Of a stretch of DNA of 64,000 bases, positions 38,984 through 50,168 are shown piece after piece. Numbering within the stretch: the stretch's first letter is position 1; each line of letters opens with the position of its first letter. Origin of the DNA: CAWEHU01 sp963808965 (GTDB taxonomy: Bacteria > Pseudomonadota > Alphaproteobacteria > Acetobacterales > Acetobacteraceae); assembly GCA_963808965.1 (NCBI GenBank), contig CAWEHU010000026.1, positions 1 through 64,000 of the forward strand. The letters are read 5' to 3'. The translations under genes were made by a program, and so were the position numbers. The notes under the pieces are model-generated. The model had not been told where the DNA came from, made no database searches, and saw nothing but the letters and a program-made list of their open reading frames with translations.

Positions 38984-39738
38984 GCATGATCGAGGTGCAC
39001 GATCTGCATGTGCGCTTTCACGCGACCGAGGTTCTGCGCGGAATCGATCTCAGCGTCGAGAAAGGCGAGGTGGTGGCCGTGGTGGGGCCGAGCGGCTCCG
39101 GCAAGACCACCCTGCTTCGTTGCCTCAACTGCCTCGAGGCGCCTTGCGCGGGCCGGATCGAAGTCGCCGGTATCGTGATCGACGGAAGCCGCCCGCTGTC
39201 CCGTCAAAAACCGAGCGTGCGCGCGCTCCGCCGCCACGTCGGTTTCGTGTTCCAGAACTTCAATCTTTTCCCTCACCGGACGGCGATCGAGAACGTCATC
39301 GAAGGACCGGTGATCGTAAAACGGGAAAAGCGAGACAGCGCGCTGGCACGCGGGCGCGCGCTGCTGGCGCAAGTCGGGCTCGCTGAGCGGGCCGACGCGT
39401 ACCCGTCCCAACTGTCCGGCGGGCAGCAACAGCGCGTCGCGATCGCGCGCGCTCTGGCGATGGAGCCGGACGTGATTCTGTTGGACGAACCGACATCGGC
39501 CCTGGACCCGGAACTCGTGGGCGAGGTGCTGGACACGATCCGCCGCCTCGCGGAGGAACACAGGACCATGGTGATCGTAACCCACGAAATGGGGTTCGCC
39601 CGCGACGTGGCCGACCGTGCGATCTTCATCGACCGCGGACTGATCGCGGAACAGGGACCGGCAAAGCAGGTTCTGAGCCAGCCGCGGGAGGAGCGGACGC
39701 GGCGATTTCTCGCTAAGTTTTTGGCGCCCGTCGCCTGA
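38980..39738 (+). CDS. polar amino-acid ABC transporter ATP-binding protein
   Basis: 252-aa ATPase. Walker A GPSGSGKTTLLRCLN, Q-loop VFQNFNLFPH, signature LSGGQQQRVAIARAL, Walker B VILLDEPTSALD and switch His in VTHEMGFARDVAD: the GlnQ/TcyN pattern. It completes the importer with the preceding two genes. It ends 9 nt from the convergent argF stop. Confidence 0.94.
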   Translation: MSMIEVHDLHVRFHATEVLRGIDLSVEKGEVVAVVGPSGSGKTTLLRCLNCLEAPCAGRIEVAGIVIDGSRPLSRQKPSVRALRRHVGFVFQNFNLFPHRTAIENVIEGPVIVKREKRDSALARGRALLAQVGLAERADAYPSQLSGGQQQRVAIARALAMEPDVILLDEPTSALDPELVGEVLDTIRRLAEEHRTMVIVTHEMGFARDVADRAIFIDRGLIAEQGPAKQVLSQPREERTRRFLAKFLAPVA

Positions 39739-39747
39739 GAGCCGAGC

Positions 39748-40719
39748 TCACCGCGCCGCCCCGAGCGCCCAGGCGAGAACGCCCTTCTGCGCATGCAAGC
39801 GGTTCTCGGCCTCGTCGAACACCACCGATTGCGGGCCGTCGATGACCTCGGCCGCGACCTCTTCGCCCCGATGCGCGGGCAGGCAGTGCATGAACACCGC
39901 GTCGGAAGCAGCCTTGGCCATCAGGGCGGGGGTTACACGATAGGGCGCGAGCAGGTTGTGGCGACTCTCGTTCGGGTCATCGGACATGCTGACCCAAGCG
40001 TCCGTGACCACGCAGCCGGCGCCCACGACGGCCTGCTCCGGGTCCCCGGTTATCTCGATGCGCGCCCCCTCGCCGCGCGCCCATTCGACGAGATCGGCAG
40101 GCGGGCGCAGCGGGTCCGGCGTCGCCAGCCGCAGCGTGAAATTGAAACGCACCGCTGCCTCGATCCAACTGCGCGCGACGTTGTTGCCGTCGCCGCACCA
40201 AGCGATCACCTTTCCCGCGACAGCGCCGCGGTGCTCCTCGAATGTCAGAATGTCGGCCATGAGTTGACACGGATGGGACGTGTCCGTGAGCCCGTTGATG
40301 ACCGGAACAGTCGCGTGCCGGGCCAGCTCGTGGAGTTTGTCCACGCGATCGGTGCGGAGCACCATCCCGTCCACATAGCGCGACAGCACCCGCGCGGTGT
40401 CCGCGACCGTCTCGCCCCGCCCGGTCTGCATCTCGCGGCCGGAGAGCACGACCACATCGCCGCCGAGCTGGCGCATTGCCACCTCGAAGCTGACGCGGGT
40501 GCGCGTGCTCGGCTTCTCGAAGATCAGCGCCAAGGTCTTTCCGGCGAGCGGCCGGGAGGTGACGCCGCCCGCGCGCTTGAAGCCGGCCGCGACGTCCAGC
40601 ATCTGCCGCAAAGTGGCGGAATCGAAGTCCCTCAAGTCGAGGAAATGCCGCGGACCGTCGCCGGAACCGTGCGCGCTGGAGCGGTCATCAAGCGGCGCGC
40701 GCTTCAGCGATGCGCTCAT
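39748..40719 (-). CDS. argF: ornithine carbamoyltransferase
   Basis: 323-aa enzyme of arginine synthesis that makes citrulline from ornithine and carbamoyl phosphate. The carbamoyl-phosphate site is FEKPSTRTRVSFE, followed by DGMVLRT, and the ornithine/catalytic HCLPAHRGEEV near the C-terminus. The ATG at 40719 overlaps the argD stop (ATGA); the upstream in-frame extension has no support. carA and carB, which supply carbamoyl phosphate, lie 4 kb away. Confidence 0.95.
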   Translation of the reverse strand: MSASLKRAPLDDRSSAHGSGDGPRHFLDLRDFDSATLRQMLDVAAGFKRAGGVTSRPLAGKTLALIFEKPSTRTRVSFEVAMRQLGGDVVVLSGREMQTGRGETVADTARVLSRYVDGMVLRTDRVDKLHELARHATVPVINGLTDTSHPCQLMADILTFEEHRGAVAGKVIAWCGDGNNVARSWIEAAVRFNFTLRLATPDPLRPPADLVEWARGEGARIEITGDPEQAVVGAGCVVTDAWVSMSDDPNESRHNLLAPYRVTPALMAKAASDAVFMHCLPAHRGEEVAAEVIDGPQSVVFDEAENRLHAQKGVLAWALGAAR

Positions 40720-41912
40720 TTCGCGGCGACCCGCACGGCCGAAGGCAGGCAGCGCCGGGCTGCGCGGTCGATCATTTCGATCGCCGTGTCGCACTCCGCT
40801 TCGGTTATCACGAGCGGCGGCGCGAGACGCAGCACGTTATCTCCGGCAAGCAGCGCGAGCAGTCCCTCGTCGAGGCAAGCCGCCTGAACTTCACCCTGCG
40901 GCACGGCGCATTTAAGGCCGACCAGCAGTCCCGCCCCTCGCACATCCTCGAACACGCTCGGATAGGCCGCGACCACCCGCTTCAGCCCGGCCCAGAGACG
41001 CTTGCCGTTGCGCTCCACCGCCTCCAGGAAGCCTGGGGCGAGCATCACGTCCAACACGGCATTACCCGCGGCGCAGGCAAGAGGATTGCCGCCGAACGTT
41101 GTCCCGTGTGTGCCGGGAACGAGATGCTTCGCGACGTGCTCGCGCGCCAGGATCGCGCCCATCGGAAAGCCGCCGGCGATGCCCTTTGCCGCGGTTATCA
41201 CATCGGGCGTGATGCCGGCCCATTCATGGGCAAACAGCTTTCCCGTCCGACCCATACCGGATTGCACTTCGTCCAGCCCCAACATCAGACCGAACTCGTC
41301 GCAAGCCGCACGAAGGTCGCGCAAGAACTGCAACTGGGCCGGCCTTACCCCGCCCTCGCCCTGTATCGGCTCGACAATGATGCCGGCCGTCTCGGGGCCG
41401 ATCGCGTCGCGCACCGCGTTCATGTTGTTGAACGGAACGTGGTCGAATCCGTCGACAGCAGGGCCGAAGCCGGCAAGGTATTTCGGATTGCCGGTAGCGG
41501 CGAGGGTCGCGAGTGTGCGGCCGTGGAACGCGCCGTTAAAGCAGATGATCCGGTATCGTTCGGCCTTTCCGGCCTCTGTCATCGCCTTTCGGATCATCTT
41601 GATCATGCCCTCGTTCGCCTCGGCGCCCGAGTTGCAGAAGAACACGCTGTCCGCGAACGTCGCTTCGACTAGTCGCTTGGCGAGGCGCTCGGCCTGCGGC
41701 ACGCGGTAGAGATTGGAAACGTGCATGACCCGCGACGCCTGCTCGGCGATCGCCTGCACGAGATGCTTGTTGTTGTGGCCAAGCGACGAGGTCGCGATCC
41801 CGGCGCCGCAATCGAGAAAGCGTCGCCCATCCGTCGTCCACAGCCAGACGCCTTCGCCCCGCTCGAAGGCGAGGTCGGCGCGGTTGTAGGTCGGCATCAG
41901 GGCGGAGATCAT
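40716..41912 (-). CDS. argD: acetylornithine/N-succinyldiaminopimelate aminotransferase
   Basis: 398-aa class III PLP aminotransferase. Visible: MPTYNRADLAFERGEGVWLW at the N-terminus, FFCNSGAEANEGMIKM, the FHGRTLATLAATGN segment, DEVQSGMGRTGKLFAHE, and the PLP Lys in DVITAAKGIAGGFPMGAIL. The start at 41912 is set by a GAAGG site. It acts in arginine and possibly lysine synthesis. Organised as argD-argF with a 4-nt overlap. Confidence 0.95.
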   Translation of the reverse strand: MISALMPTYNRADLAFERGEGVWLWTTDGRRFLDCGAGIATSSLGHNNKHLVQAIAEQASRVMHVSNLYRVPQAERLAKRLVEATFADSVFFCNSGAEANEGMIKMIRKAMTEAGKAERYRIICFNGAFHGRTLATLAATGNPKYLAGFGPAVDGFDHVPFNNMNAVRDAIGPETAGIIVEPIQGEGGVRPAQLQFLRDLRAACDEFGLMLGLDEVQSGMGRTGKLFAHEWAGITPDVITAAKGIAGGFPMGAILAREHVAKHLVPGTHGTTFGGNPLACAAGNAVLDVMLAPGFLEAVERNGKRLWAGLKRVVAAYPSVFEDVRGAGLLVGLKCAVPQGEVQAACLDEGLLALLAGDNVLRLAPPLVITEAECDTAIEMIDRAARRCLPSAVRVAAK

Positions 41913-42212
41913 GAGCCTTCGTTTATCCTCGACTGCTTCTACCCAACGGGGGATTCCCGGCCCGCGACCCATCGCGGCCGGCTCCCCAGGGATTCACCCA
42001 TCCATGATGGCCGCCCGGCTGCGCACAAGTCAAACCGCCCGGCGCCCGTTTGAATAGAAGAAGGCCGGCGCGACGGCGCCGGCCCTGGGTTTGCGAAGCC
42101 GCTTGCACGCGGCCCCGGCTCAACTCTTGCCCGGACCGTGCGGCGCGGCTGTGCCGGCCGGCGGGACGGCCGCGGCAGGCACTCCCGGAGCGGGGTTGGT
42201 GACGCCGTTCGC

Positions 42213-42264
42213 GTTGTTATTCATGCTGTTGCTATTGTTGTTGTTATTAGTATTATTGTTGTTT
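42213..42264 (-). repeat. A/T-rich trinucleotide tract (Asn codons on the minus strand)
   Basis: A run of GTT/ATT triplets on the plus strand in otherwise very GC-rich DNA. On the minus strand it reads as AAC/AAT codons (Asn-rich), continuing into an Ala/Pro/Gly-rich tail that ends at TGA 42120-42122. It starts exactly at the stop codon of the first PRC-barrel gene. It is either a degraded C-terminal tail of that protein or a real one hidden by a one-base deletion. Confidence 0.6.
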
Positions 42265-42778
42265 AAGTGAAATTCTGCATCTTGTTTAGTTCGTCTTTCG
42301 AGGCATTCGGCAGGACGACCTTGTTATTATCTTGGAACTGGAGACGGGAGTAGTCGATTTCCACCAGCTTGTTGCCGATGCCCAGGAAGCCTCCGACCGA
42401 AATCACCGCCCGCACCGGCTGCTTGTTGTCCCGGGCGATCAGGATGTCATCGAGCGTGCCGACCGATTGATTCTGGTCGTTATAGATCGTCGAGCCGACC
42501 AGCTTGCTTGCGCGCGCATCCGCGTTCGGATCATAGCTTTCGTTGGGCGCCGAGGTGTTGCCCGAGGCCGATGTGCTCATCGCGCCGTTGTGGTTGTCGG
42601 CAGCCTTGTTGTCAGAAGCCTTTCCGGCGGGGGTCACGACGTCGGTGGTGTTGCCCGTGCTCGTCACCGTCGGCGCGGTGCTCTTGCCCGGTCCCGTGGC
42701 GGTCTGAGCGAAGGCCGGGCCAGCCGTCACCGCCGTCAGCAGGGCAACCGCGCCAAACTTCATAAGCTTGGTGTGCAT
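42263..42778 (-). CDS. secreted PRC-barrel domain protein 1
   Basis: 171-aa exported protein. Signal peptide MKFGAVALLTAVTAGPAFA, a Ser/Thr/Asn/Gly-rich linker (residues ~25-85), then a PRC-barrel domain (ASKLVGSTIYNDQNQSVGTL, ILIARDNKQPVRAVISVGGF, VEIDYSRLQF). A strong AAGGAGG site precedes the ATG. Close paralogue of the next gene upstream. If one base is missing in the stop codon (TAA for TAC AA...), the protein would continue for ~47 residues with an Asn-rich then Pro/Ala-rich tail to 42120. Function unknown; likely periplasmic. Confidence 0.82.
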   Translation of the reverse strand: MHTKLMKFGAVALLTAVTAGPAFAQTATGPGKSTAPTVTSTGNTTDVVTPAGKASDNKAADNHNGAMSTSASGNTSAPNESYDPNADARASKLVGSTIYNDQNQSVGTLDDILIARDNKQPVRAVISVGGFLGIGNKLVEIDYSRLQFQDNNKVVLPNASKDELNKMQNFT

Positions 42779-42940
42779 AAATCCTCCTTGGGTGAAAGGC
42801 GGCCTCCGCGCCGCCCGTGAGGAGGAAAACGCTCGCCGGCATGAATAGATCGGCGGAAAGTCGGGTTCGCGAGAAATTACCTTCCTGGCAGCATGCGACT
42901 GAACTGGCCAAGCATACTGGATTTGTCTGCCGCCCGTTTT

Positions 42941-43342
42941 CTATCCGCTGTAAGTGAAGCTCGGGAGTGCATTCAGCTCGTCTTTGGTTGCTCCAGCCAT
43001 GACGACTTTGTTGTCTTTCTCCAGCCGAAGCTGGGTGTAGGGCACGGCCACCAGCTTGCCGCCGGCGCCGAGGAATCCGCCCACCTGGATGACAGCGACC
43101 ACGGCCTTGTCCTCCGTCGATAGAATGAGGTCGTCCACCGTGCCGATCTTCTCGTTGGCTTCGTTGTACACCGATGCGCCGATCAGCTTGCTGGCGCGAA
43201 GCCCGTTCGCGAGCTTGACCTGCGAGACAGCCAGGGTTCCGGCCGGGCCGGGCGTGGCAGGGGCCGGTTGCTGCCCGAAAGCCGAGCCAGCTGTCAGCGC
43301 GAAGAGGCCCGCCATCACGGCGAGTGAAGAGCGCGTTTTCAT
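42941..43342 (-). CDS. secreted PRC-barrel domain protein 2
   Basis: 133-aa paralogue of the neighbouring PRC-barrel protein. Signal peptide MKTRSSLAVMAGLFALTAGS with cleavage near AFG-QQ, a Pro/Ala linker, then the same barrel (ASKLIGASVYNEANEKIGTV, LILSTEDKAVVAVIQVGGF, KLVAVPYTQLRLEKDNKVVM) and the shared ending KDELNALPSFTYSG. The start at 43342 follows an AGGTGAG site. The pair probably arose by tandem duplication. Confidence 0.85.
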   Translation of the reverse strand: MKTRSSLAVMAGLFALTAGSAFGQQPAPATPGPAGTLAVSQVKLANGLRASKLIGASVYNEANEKIGTVDDLILSTEDKAVVAVIQVGGFLGAGGKLVAVPYTQLRLEKDNKVVMAGATKDELNALPSFTYSG

Positions 43343-43436
43343 GAACTCACCTGAGATTTGATCCGTAGCGCCAATGAACGTGCCCCGGCCGGCGTCGGTT
43401 CCGCTCCGGGGTCGCTCCGTGGCATGGTCCCGCGAG

Positions 43437-44048
43437 ATGACGCGACAGTGCAAGCCCCTGAGACCCGGCTCTCTCGGCCCCTGCCCGGATGCGGAGGGCC
43501 TCCGGGCGGCTGCCGTATCTTATCTCGCGCGCTATTCCGCAACCCGTGCATCGCTCCGCCGGGTGTTGGAGCGGAAAATCGAACGCTGGGCCCGTGACGC
43601 GCAGAGCGAGGGGACCTTGGATGCCGAGGCAATCGCGGCACTGGCAGCCGAGGCCCGCGTCACAGCTCAATCCGTCGTTCTCGGTCTTGCTGAGGCGCGC
43701 GCCGTCGATGATCTAGCGTTTGCCCAGAGCCGAGTGCGCAGTCTGCTCCGGTCCGGCCACTCCCGCCGAGCCGCAGCGGCCCATCTGGCCGCGAAAGGCG
43801 TGGAGCACGAGACCGCTCGCACCGTTCTGTCGGACGAAAGCGACGCCGAGCTCACGGCGGCACTGGTATTCGCGCGCCGCCGTCGCATCGGTCCGTTCCG
43901 GCTGGACCGAACGGGGGCCGACACTCAGCGCGGACGGGAACTCGCCGCACTGGCGAGAGCAGGATTCTCCCGCAACGTGGCCACCGACGTCTTGCGGATG
44001 GACCCGTCCGCGGCGCAGGATCTAATCGATCGCTCGCGCAACGTCTGA
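43437..44048 (+). CDS. recX: RecX-family regulatory protein
   Basis: ~203-aa RecX-like protein made of three-helix repeats. N-terminal EGLRAAAVSYLARYSATRASLRRVLERKI is the typical alphaproteobacterial RecX start, followed by DDLAFAQSRVRSLLRSGHSRRAAAAHLAAKGV and a third repeat ending RNVATDVLRMDPSAA. RecX inhibits RecA filament extension. recA is not adjacent. The ATG at 43437 is chosen; one at 43374 is possible but has no ribosome site. Divergent from the PRC-barrel genes. Confidence 0.8.
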   Translation: MTRQCKPLRPGSLGPCPDAEGLRAAAVSYLARYSATRASLRRVLERKIERWARDAQSEGTLDAEAIAALAAEARVTAQSVVLGLAEARAVDDLAFAQSRVRSLLRSGHSRRAAAAHLAAKGVEHETARTVLSDESDAELTAALVFARRRRIGPFRLDRTGADTQRGRELAALARAGFSRNVATDVLRMDPSAAQDLIDRSRNV

Positions 44049-44072
44049 CCCGGCCCGCGTTCCCGAGCTCCG

Positions 44073-44432
44073 TTAGCGGCCCCCGTTTCCGGCCCCTGTT
44101 GCCGAACCCGCCCCGGTCGCGTCGCTTCCACTCGGGACTGTGCCGGGCGCCGCCGTCGGCGCGGTCGCGTGCGTCCGCGTGGACCGATGGGTCCGGGCGT
44201 GAGCGGTGCCGCGACTGGTCGCGTGCCGGGGTTGCCGAGCCGAGCTGGTCGAATTCGCGGGGACGCCACTGGTCGGCGTCGTGGTTCCGGGGCCACCCTG
44301 GCCCTGATACCCGGTGGAGCCCGTGTCGACGGCAGGAGGCTGCGCCTGGATGCCTGAGGTCGGGGTCTGCTGCGCCAGGGCGGCGCTGGACAAGATCAAG
44401 GAAACCGCGGCCACGGCCAAAACGGGCTTCAT
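44073..44432 (-). CDS. small secreted low-complexity protein
   Basis: 119-aa protein with a clear signal peptide (MKPVLAVAAVSLILSSAALA, cleavage before QQTP) followed by a Gly/Thr/Ser/Pro/Gln-rich and Ala/Thr/Arg/His-rich region with no recognisable domain. Probably a periplasmic or secreted disordered protein. The composition resembles the linkers of the neighbouring PRC-barrel proteins. Convergent with recX, and divergent from carA with a 161-nt gap. Confidence 0.6.
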   Translation of the reverse strand: MKPVLAVAAVSLILSSAALAQQTPTSGIQAQPPAVDTGSTGYQGQGGPGTTTPTSGVPANSTSSARQPRHATSRGTAHARTHRSTRTHATAPTAAPGTVPSGSDATGAGSATGAGNGGR

Positions 44433-44593
44433 GCAGTTGCACTCCGAAAGGGGTTGATCAGGGGTGAGCCAGCTCGCGACAGCCCAACGTCCGCCTGTGT
44501 CGGCAGTTGCGGGGCTCAAAATCTGGGAAGTTTTTTACCACACGCGGATTACGAGAGTTGTGCCGGGAATTTCTCTCCCATAAAAGGGCGCCA

Positions 44594-45958
44594 ATGCTGG
44601 ACATCGACACGGTCATCGAGCGGCTCGGGGGAGCCGAAGCTACGGCGCGGCTTGCCGGGGTGGGCACCGAGGCGGTCCGCAAATGGCGGCAGGCGAATGC
44701 CATTCCGGCACGTCACTGGCCGGCGATTATCGCCGCCACGGGTCTCACCTTTTCCGATCTGGCCCGCCAATCGCCGGGAAGGCACAGCATGACCGATCCG
44801 ACCGACACGCCTTCCGGGGCCACCGCCGCACTAGTGCTGGCCGACGGGACCGTGTTCTGGGGCCGCGGCTTCGGCGCCTACACGCCGGCTAAGCCTCCGG
44901 TCGGCGAGCTTTGTTTCAATACCGGCATGACCGGATACCAGGAAACGCTGACGGATCCGTCCTACGCCGGACAGATCATCACCTTCACGTTCCCGCATAT
45001 CGGAAATGTTGGCAGCAATGCCGAGGACGCCGAAGCGAGGACGATCTTCGCTCGTGGCTTGGTCGTGAAGCAGGACGTGACCGAACCCTCCAACTGGCGG
45101 GCAGCGCAACATCTGAACGCCTGGCTTCGCAATCAGGGCATCGCCGGAATCGCGGGGGTGGATACCCGCGCACTCACGATCCGTATCCGCGACGGGGGCG
45201 CACCCAACGCGGCCCTCGCCTTTCCGGCTGATGGCCGGTTTGACACGGGTGCCTTGCAAGCCGCGGCAGCCGCGTGGCCCGGTTTGGAGGGCATGGACCT
45301 CGCCCGCGCCGTTTCCTGCACGCAAACATATAGGTGGGACGAGACGGAGTGGGCTTGGCCGGATGGGAGCCGGAGGCAGATCGAGCCCAAGCATCACGTC
45401 GTCGCGGTCGATTACGGGGCCAAGCGCAACATCCTGCGCTGCCTGGCCTCCGCTGGGTGCCGCGTGACCGTGGTTCCGGCGACGGCGACAGCGGAGGACA
45501 TTCTGCGCCATCGGCCGGACGGCGTGTTCCTCTCGAATGGTCCAGGCGACCCGGCGGCCACAGCCGAGTACGCCGTCCCCGCCATCCGGGGCGTGCTGGA
45601 TGCTGGTGTGCCGCTATTCGGCATCTGTCTCGGGCACCAATTGCTGGCGTTGGCCTTGGGAGCACGAACCTACAAGCTCGGTCTCGGCCATCGCGGCGCG
45701 AACCAGCCTGTGAAGGATCTGGCGACCGGACGGGTGGAGATCACCAGTCAGAACCACGGCTTCGCGGTCGATGGGAATACGTTGCCGGCGAGCGCGAAAG
45801 TGACGCACGTCTCGTTGTTCGACGGCTCGAACGAGGGTCTCGCCTGCGCCGATCGCCCCGCTTTCAGCGTGCAGTATCATCCCGAGGCGAGCCCTGGCCC
45901 GACCGACAGCCATTACTTGTTCCATCGCTTCGTCGCGCTGATGGAGCGGCACGGCTGA
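44594..45958 (+). CDS. carA: carbamoyl-phosphate synthase small subunit with N-terminal HTH-like extension
   Basis: Glutaminase subunit that hydrolyses Gln and passes ammonia to CarB. The CarA body begins near residue 66-75 (ALVLADGTVFWGRGFGA), with GELCFNTGMTGYQE, the nucleophile Cys in LFGICLGHQLLALALGA, and the His/Glu pair in FSVQYHPEASPGP. Upstream and in frame, codons 1-65 encode a small helical HTH-like domain (DTVIERLGGAEATARLAGVG, EAVRKWRQANAIPARHWPAI). An in-frame ATG at 44789 behind GGGAAGG would give standard CarA. The ATG at 44594 has an AAAGGG site and gives the long form. Both starts look usable. Confidence 0.9.
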   Translation: MLDIDTVIERLGGAEATARLAGVGTEAVRKWRQANAIPARHWPAIIAATGLTFSDLARQSPGRHSMTDPTDTPSGATAALVLADGTVFWGRGFGAYTPAKPPVGELCFNTGMTGYQETLTDPSYAGQIITFTFPHIGNVGSNAEDAEARTIFARGLVVKQDVTEPSNWRAAQHLNAWLRNQGIAGIAGVDTRALTIRIRDGGAPNAALAFPADGRFDTGALQAAAAAWPGLEGMDLARAVSCTQTYRWDETEWAWPDGSRRQIEPKHHVVAVDYGAKRNILRCLASAGCRVTVVPATATAEDILRHRPDGVFLSNGPGDPAATAEYAVPAIRGVLDAGVPLFGICLGHQLLALALGARTYKLGLGHRGANQPVKDLATGRVEITSQNHGFAVDGNTLPASAKVTHVSLFDGSNEGLACADRPAFSVQYHPEASPGPTDSHYLFHRFVALMERHG

Positions 45959-46219
45959 TGGAGGACGCAATCTCTCTGGTGCTGCGGACAGCTTACCGGC
46001 ACGCCGTCCGAGAGCCGACCGCAGAGGCGGGATTTGCCCGCATTCGGGAGATCACCGGCACGACCCTTGTGTGACGCGGCGTTGGCCGATGCCGTCGCGC
46101 GCTGCGTCGCCGCCGGACACCTCAAGGACCCGGTCCGGCTCGAAGAGGGGGCGCTGCAATGCCGCTGGCAGCTGGACTTGACACCAGCGGGCGTGCAAGC
46201 CGCCCTTGATCTTCGCTAA
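45958..46219 (+). CDS. small hypothetical protein downstream of carA (frameshift near 46063)
   Basis: The ATG overlaps the carA stop by one base (TGATG). The first 34 codons (MEDAISLVLRTAYRHAVREP, then AGFARIREITGT) and the following CDAALADAVARCVAAGHLKDP...RWQLDLTPAGV are in different frames. Dropping one base near 46063 joins them into an ~86-aa protein ending at 46219. It has no signal peptide and no domain I recognise. Translational coupling to carA suggests co-expression. Confidence 0.5.
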
Positions 46220-46259
46220 GCTCCGCTCACCAATCATGTTGAACGGCAAGGATGGGCAG

Positions 46260-46478
46260 ATGGCGCACATGGAGGGGGCTAAGACGCTCTTCCCGCACCC
46301 CGTGAACCTCGTCGGAACCTGGCGCCGCTTCGGTGCCGTTGGTCCGGTCTACGAGATCATCGGCATGGGTGAGGAGATGGCCGATGGCGACCGGCTAATG
46401 CGTATCCGGGTCGTCGAGACCGGCGAGGAAGTGGGCTATAAGTTAAGCGACGTTCTGGACGACCCCCGCGAGCGGTGA
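46260..46478 (+). CDS. DUF5397-like small protein, putative antitoxin partner of VapD-like gene
   Basis: 72-aa protein containing NLVGTWRRFGAVGPVYEIIGMGEE, then RLMRIRVVETGEEVGYKLSDVLDDPRE, which resembles the DUF5397 family. The ATG at 46260 is set by AAGGA at 46248; an earlier in-frame ATG at 46236 is possible. Its TGA overlaps the ATG of the VapD-like gene by one base, the usual geometry of a toxin-antitoxin pair. Antitoxin role is inferred from position only. Confidence 0.65.
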   Translation: MAHMEGAKTLFPHPVNLVGTWRRFGAVGPVYEIIGMGEEMADGDRLMRIRVVETGEEVGYKLSDVLDDPRER

Positions 46479-46757
46479 TGTTCGCGATCGCCTTCGATCT
46501 GGTCGGTCGCAGAGACTGCGGCGCATCACCCCAAGGGGATTTCTCAGGCCTACGCCGATATCGGCTCAACGCTCGCGAGCTTCGGCTTCGTGCGCGTTCA
46601 AGGTAGCCTTTATACGACGGAGCGCGATGACTTAGCGAACCTGTTCGCCGCGATTATGGCATTGAAGACGTTGCCCTGGCTTCCAGCGTCCGTCCGGGAT
46701 ATCCGGGCGTTCAAAATCGAACACTGGTCGGATTTCACGCAATTGGTCAAAGCCTAA
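46478..46757 (+). CDS. VapD-like / Cas2-fold endoribonuclease family protein (frameshift near 46505)
   Basis: Reconstructed ~92-aa protein. It starts MFAIAFDLV and, after dropping one G near 46505, reads VAETAAHHPKGISQAYADIG, FGFVRVQGSLYTTERDDLANLFAAIMALK, and ends FKIEHWSDFTQLVKA at TAA 46755. This is the pattern of VapD-family proteins, small RNases with a Cas2-like ferredoxin fold; the Asp in the first strand (AFDLV) is the expected metal site. It follows the DUF5397-like gene with a 1-nt overlap and precedes carB by 47 nt. The broken frame makes it easy to miss. Confidence 0.72.
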
Positions 46758-46804
46758 CCCCCTCGCCCAGCTCCGGTCCCACATTGATATAGATACGGAT
46801 TTAG

Positions 46805-50046
<3,242 letters not shown>

Positions 50047-50048
<2 letters not shown>

Positions 50049-50084
50049 ACCCCGTCGCGGCCGGGCGGGGGTTCCGGGGCTTTT
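50047..50084 (+). terminator. possible terminator at the carB stop
   Basis: GAACCCC (50047-50053) pairs with GGGGTTC (50068-50074) around a GC-rich loop, with TTTT at 50081-50084. The stem overlaps the stop codon and the T-run is short and displaced, so this is a weak call. Confidence 0.35.
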
Positions 50085-50168
50085 GCGCGCCGGGACCCTG
50101 ACAACCGGCCGCGGCGCTTGCTTTTGGCCACTTCGACATCGATCGACCACCACTCTGAGGATCGTGCC

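Noticed and set aside
42213..42264. Trinucleotide tract as a CRISPR-like or microsatellite array
   Set aside because: There are no spacers and no constant repeat unit; the triplets fit Asn codons in the frame of the adjacent protein tail.
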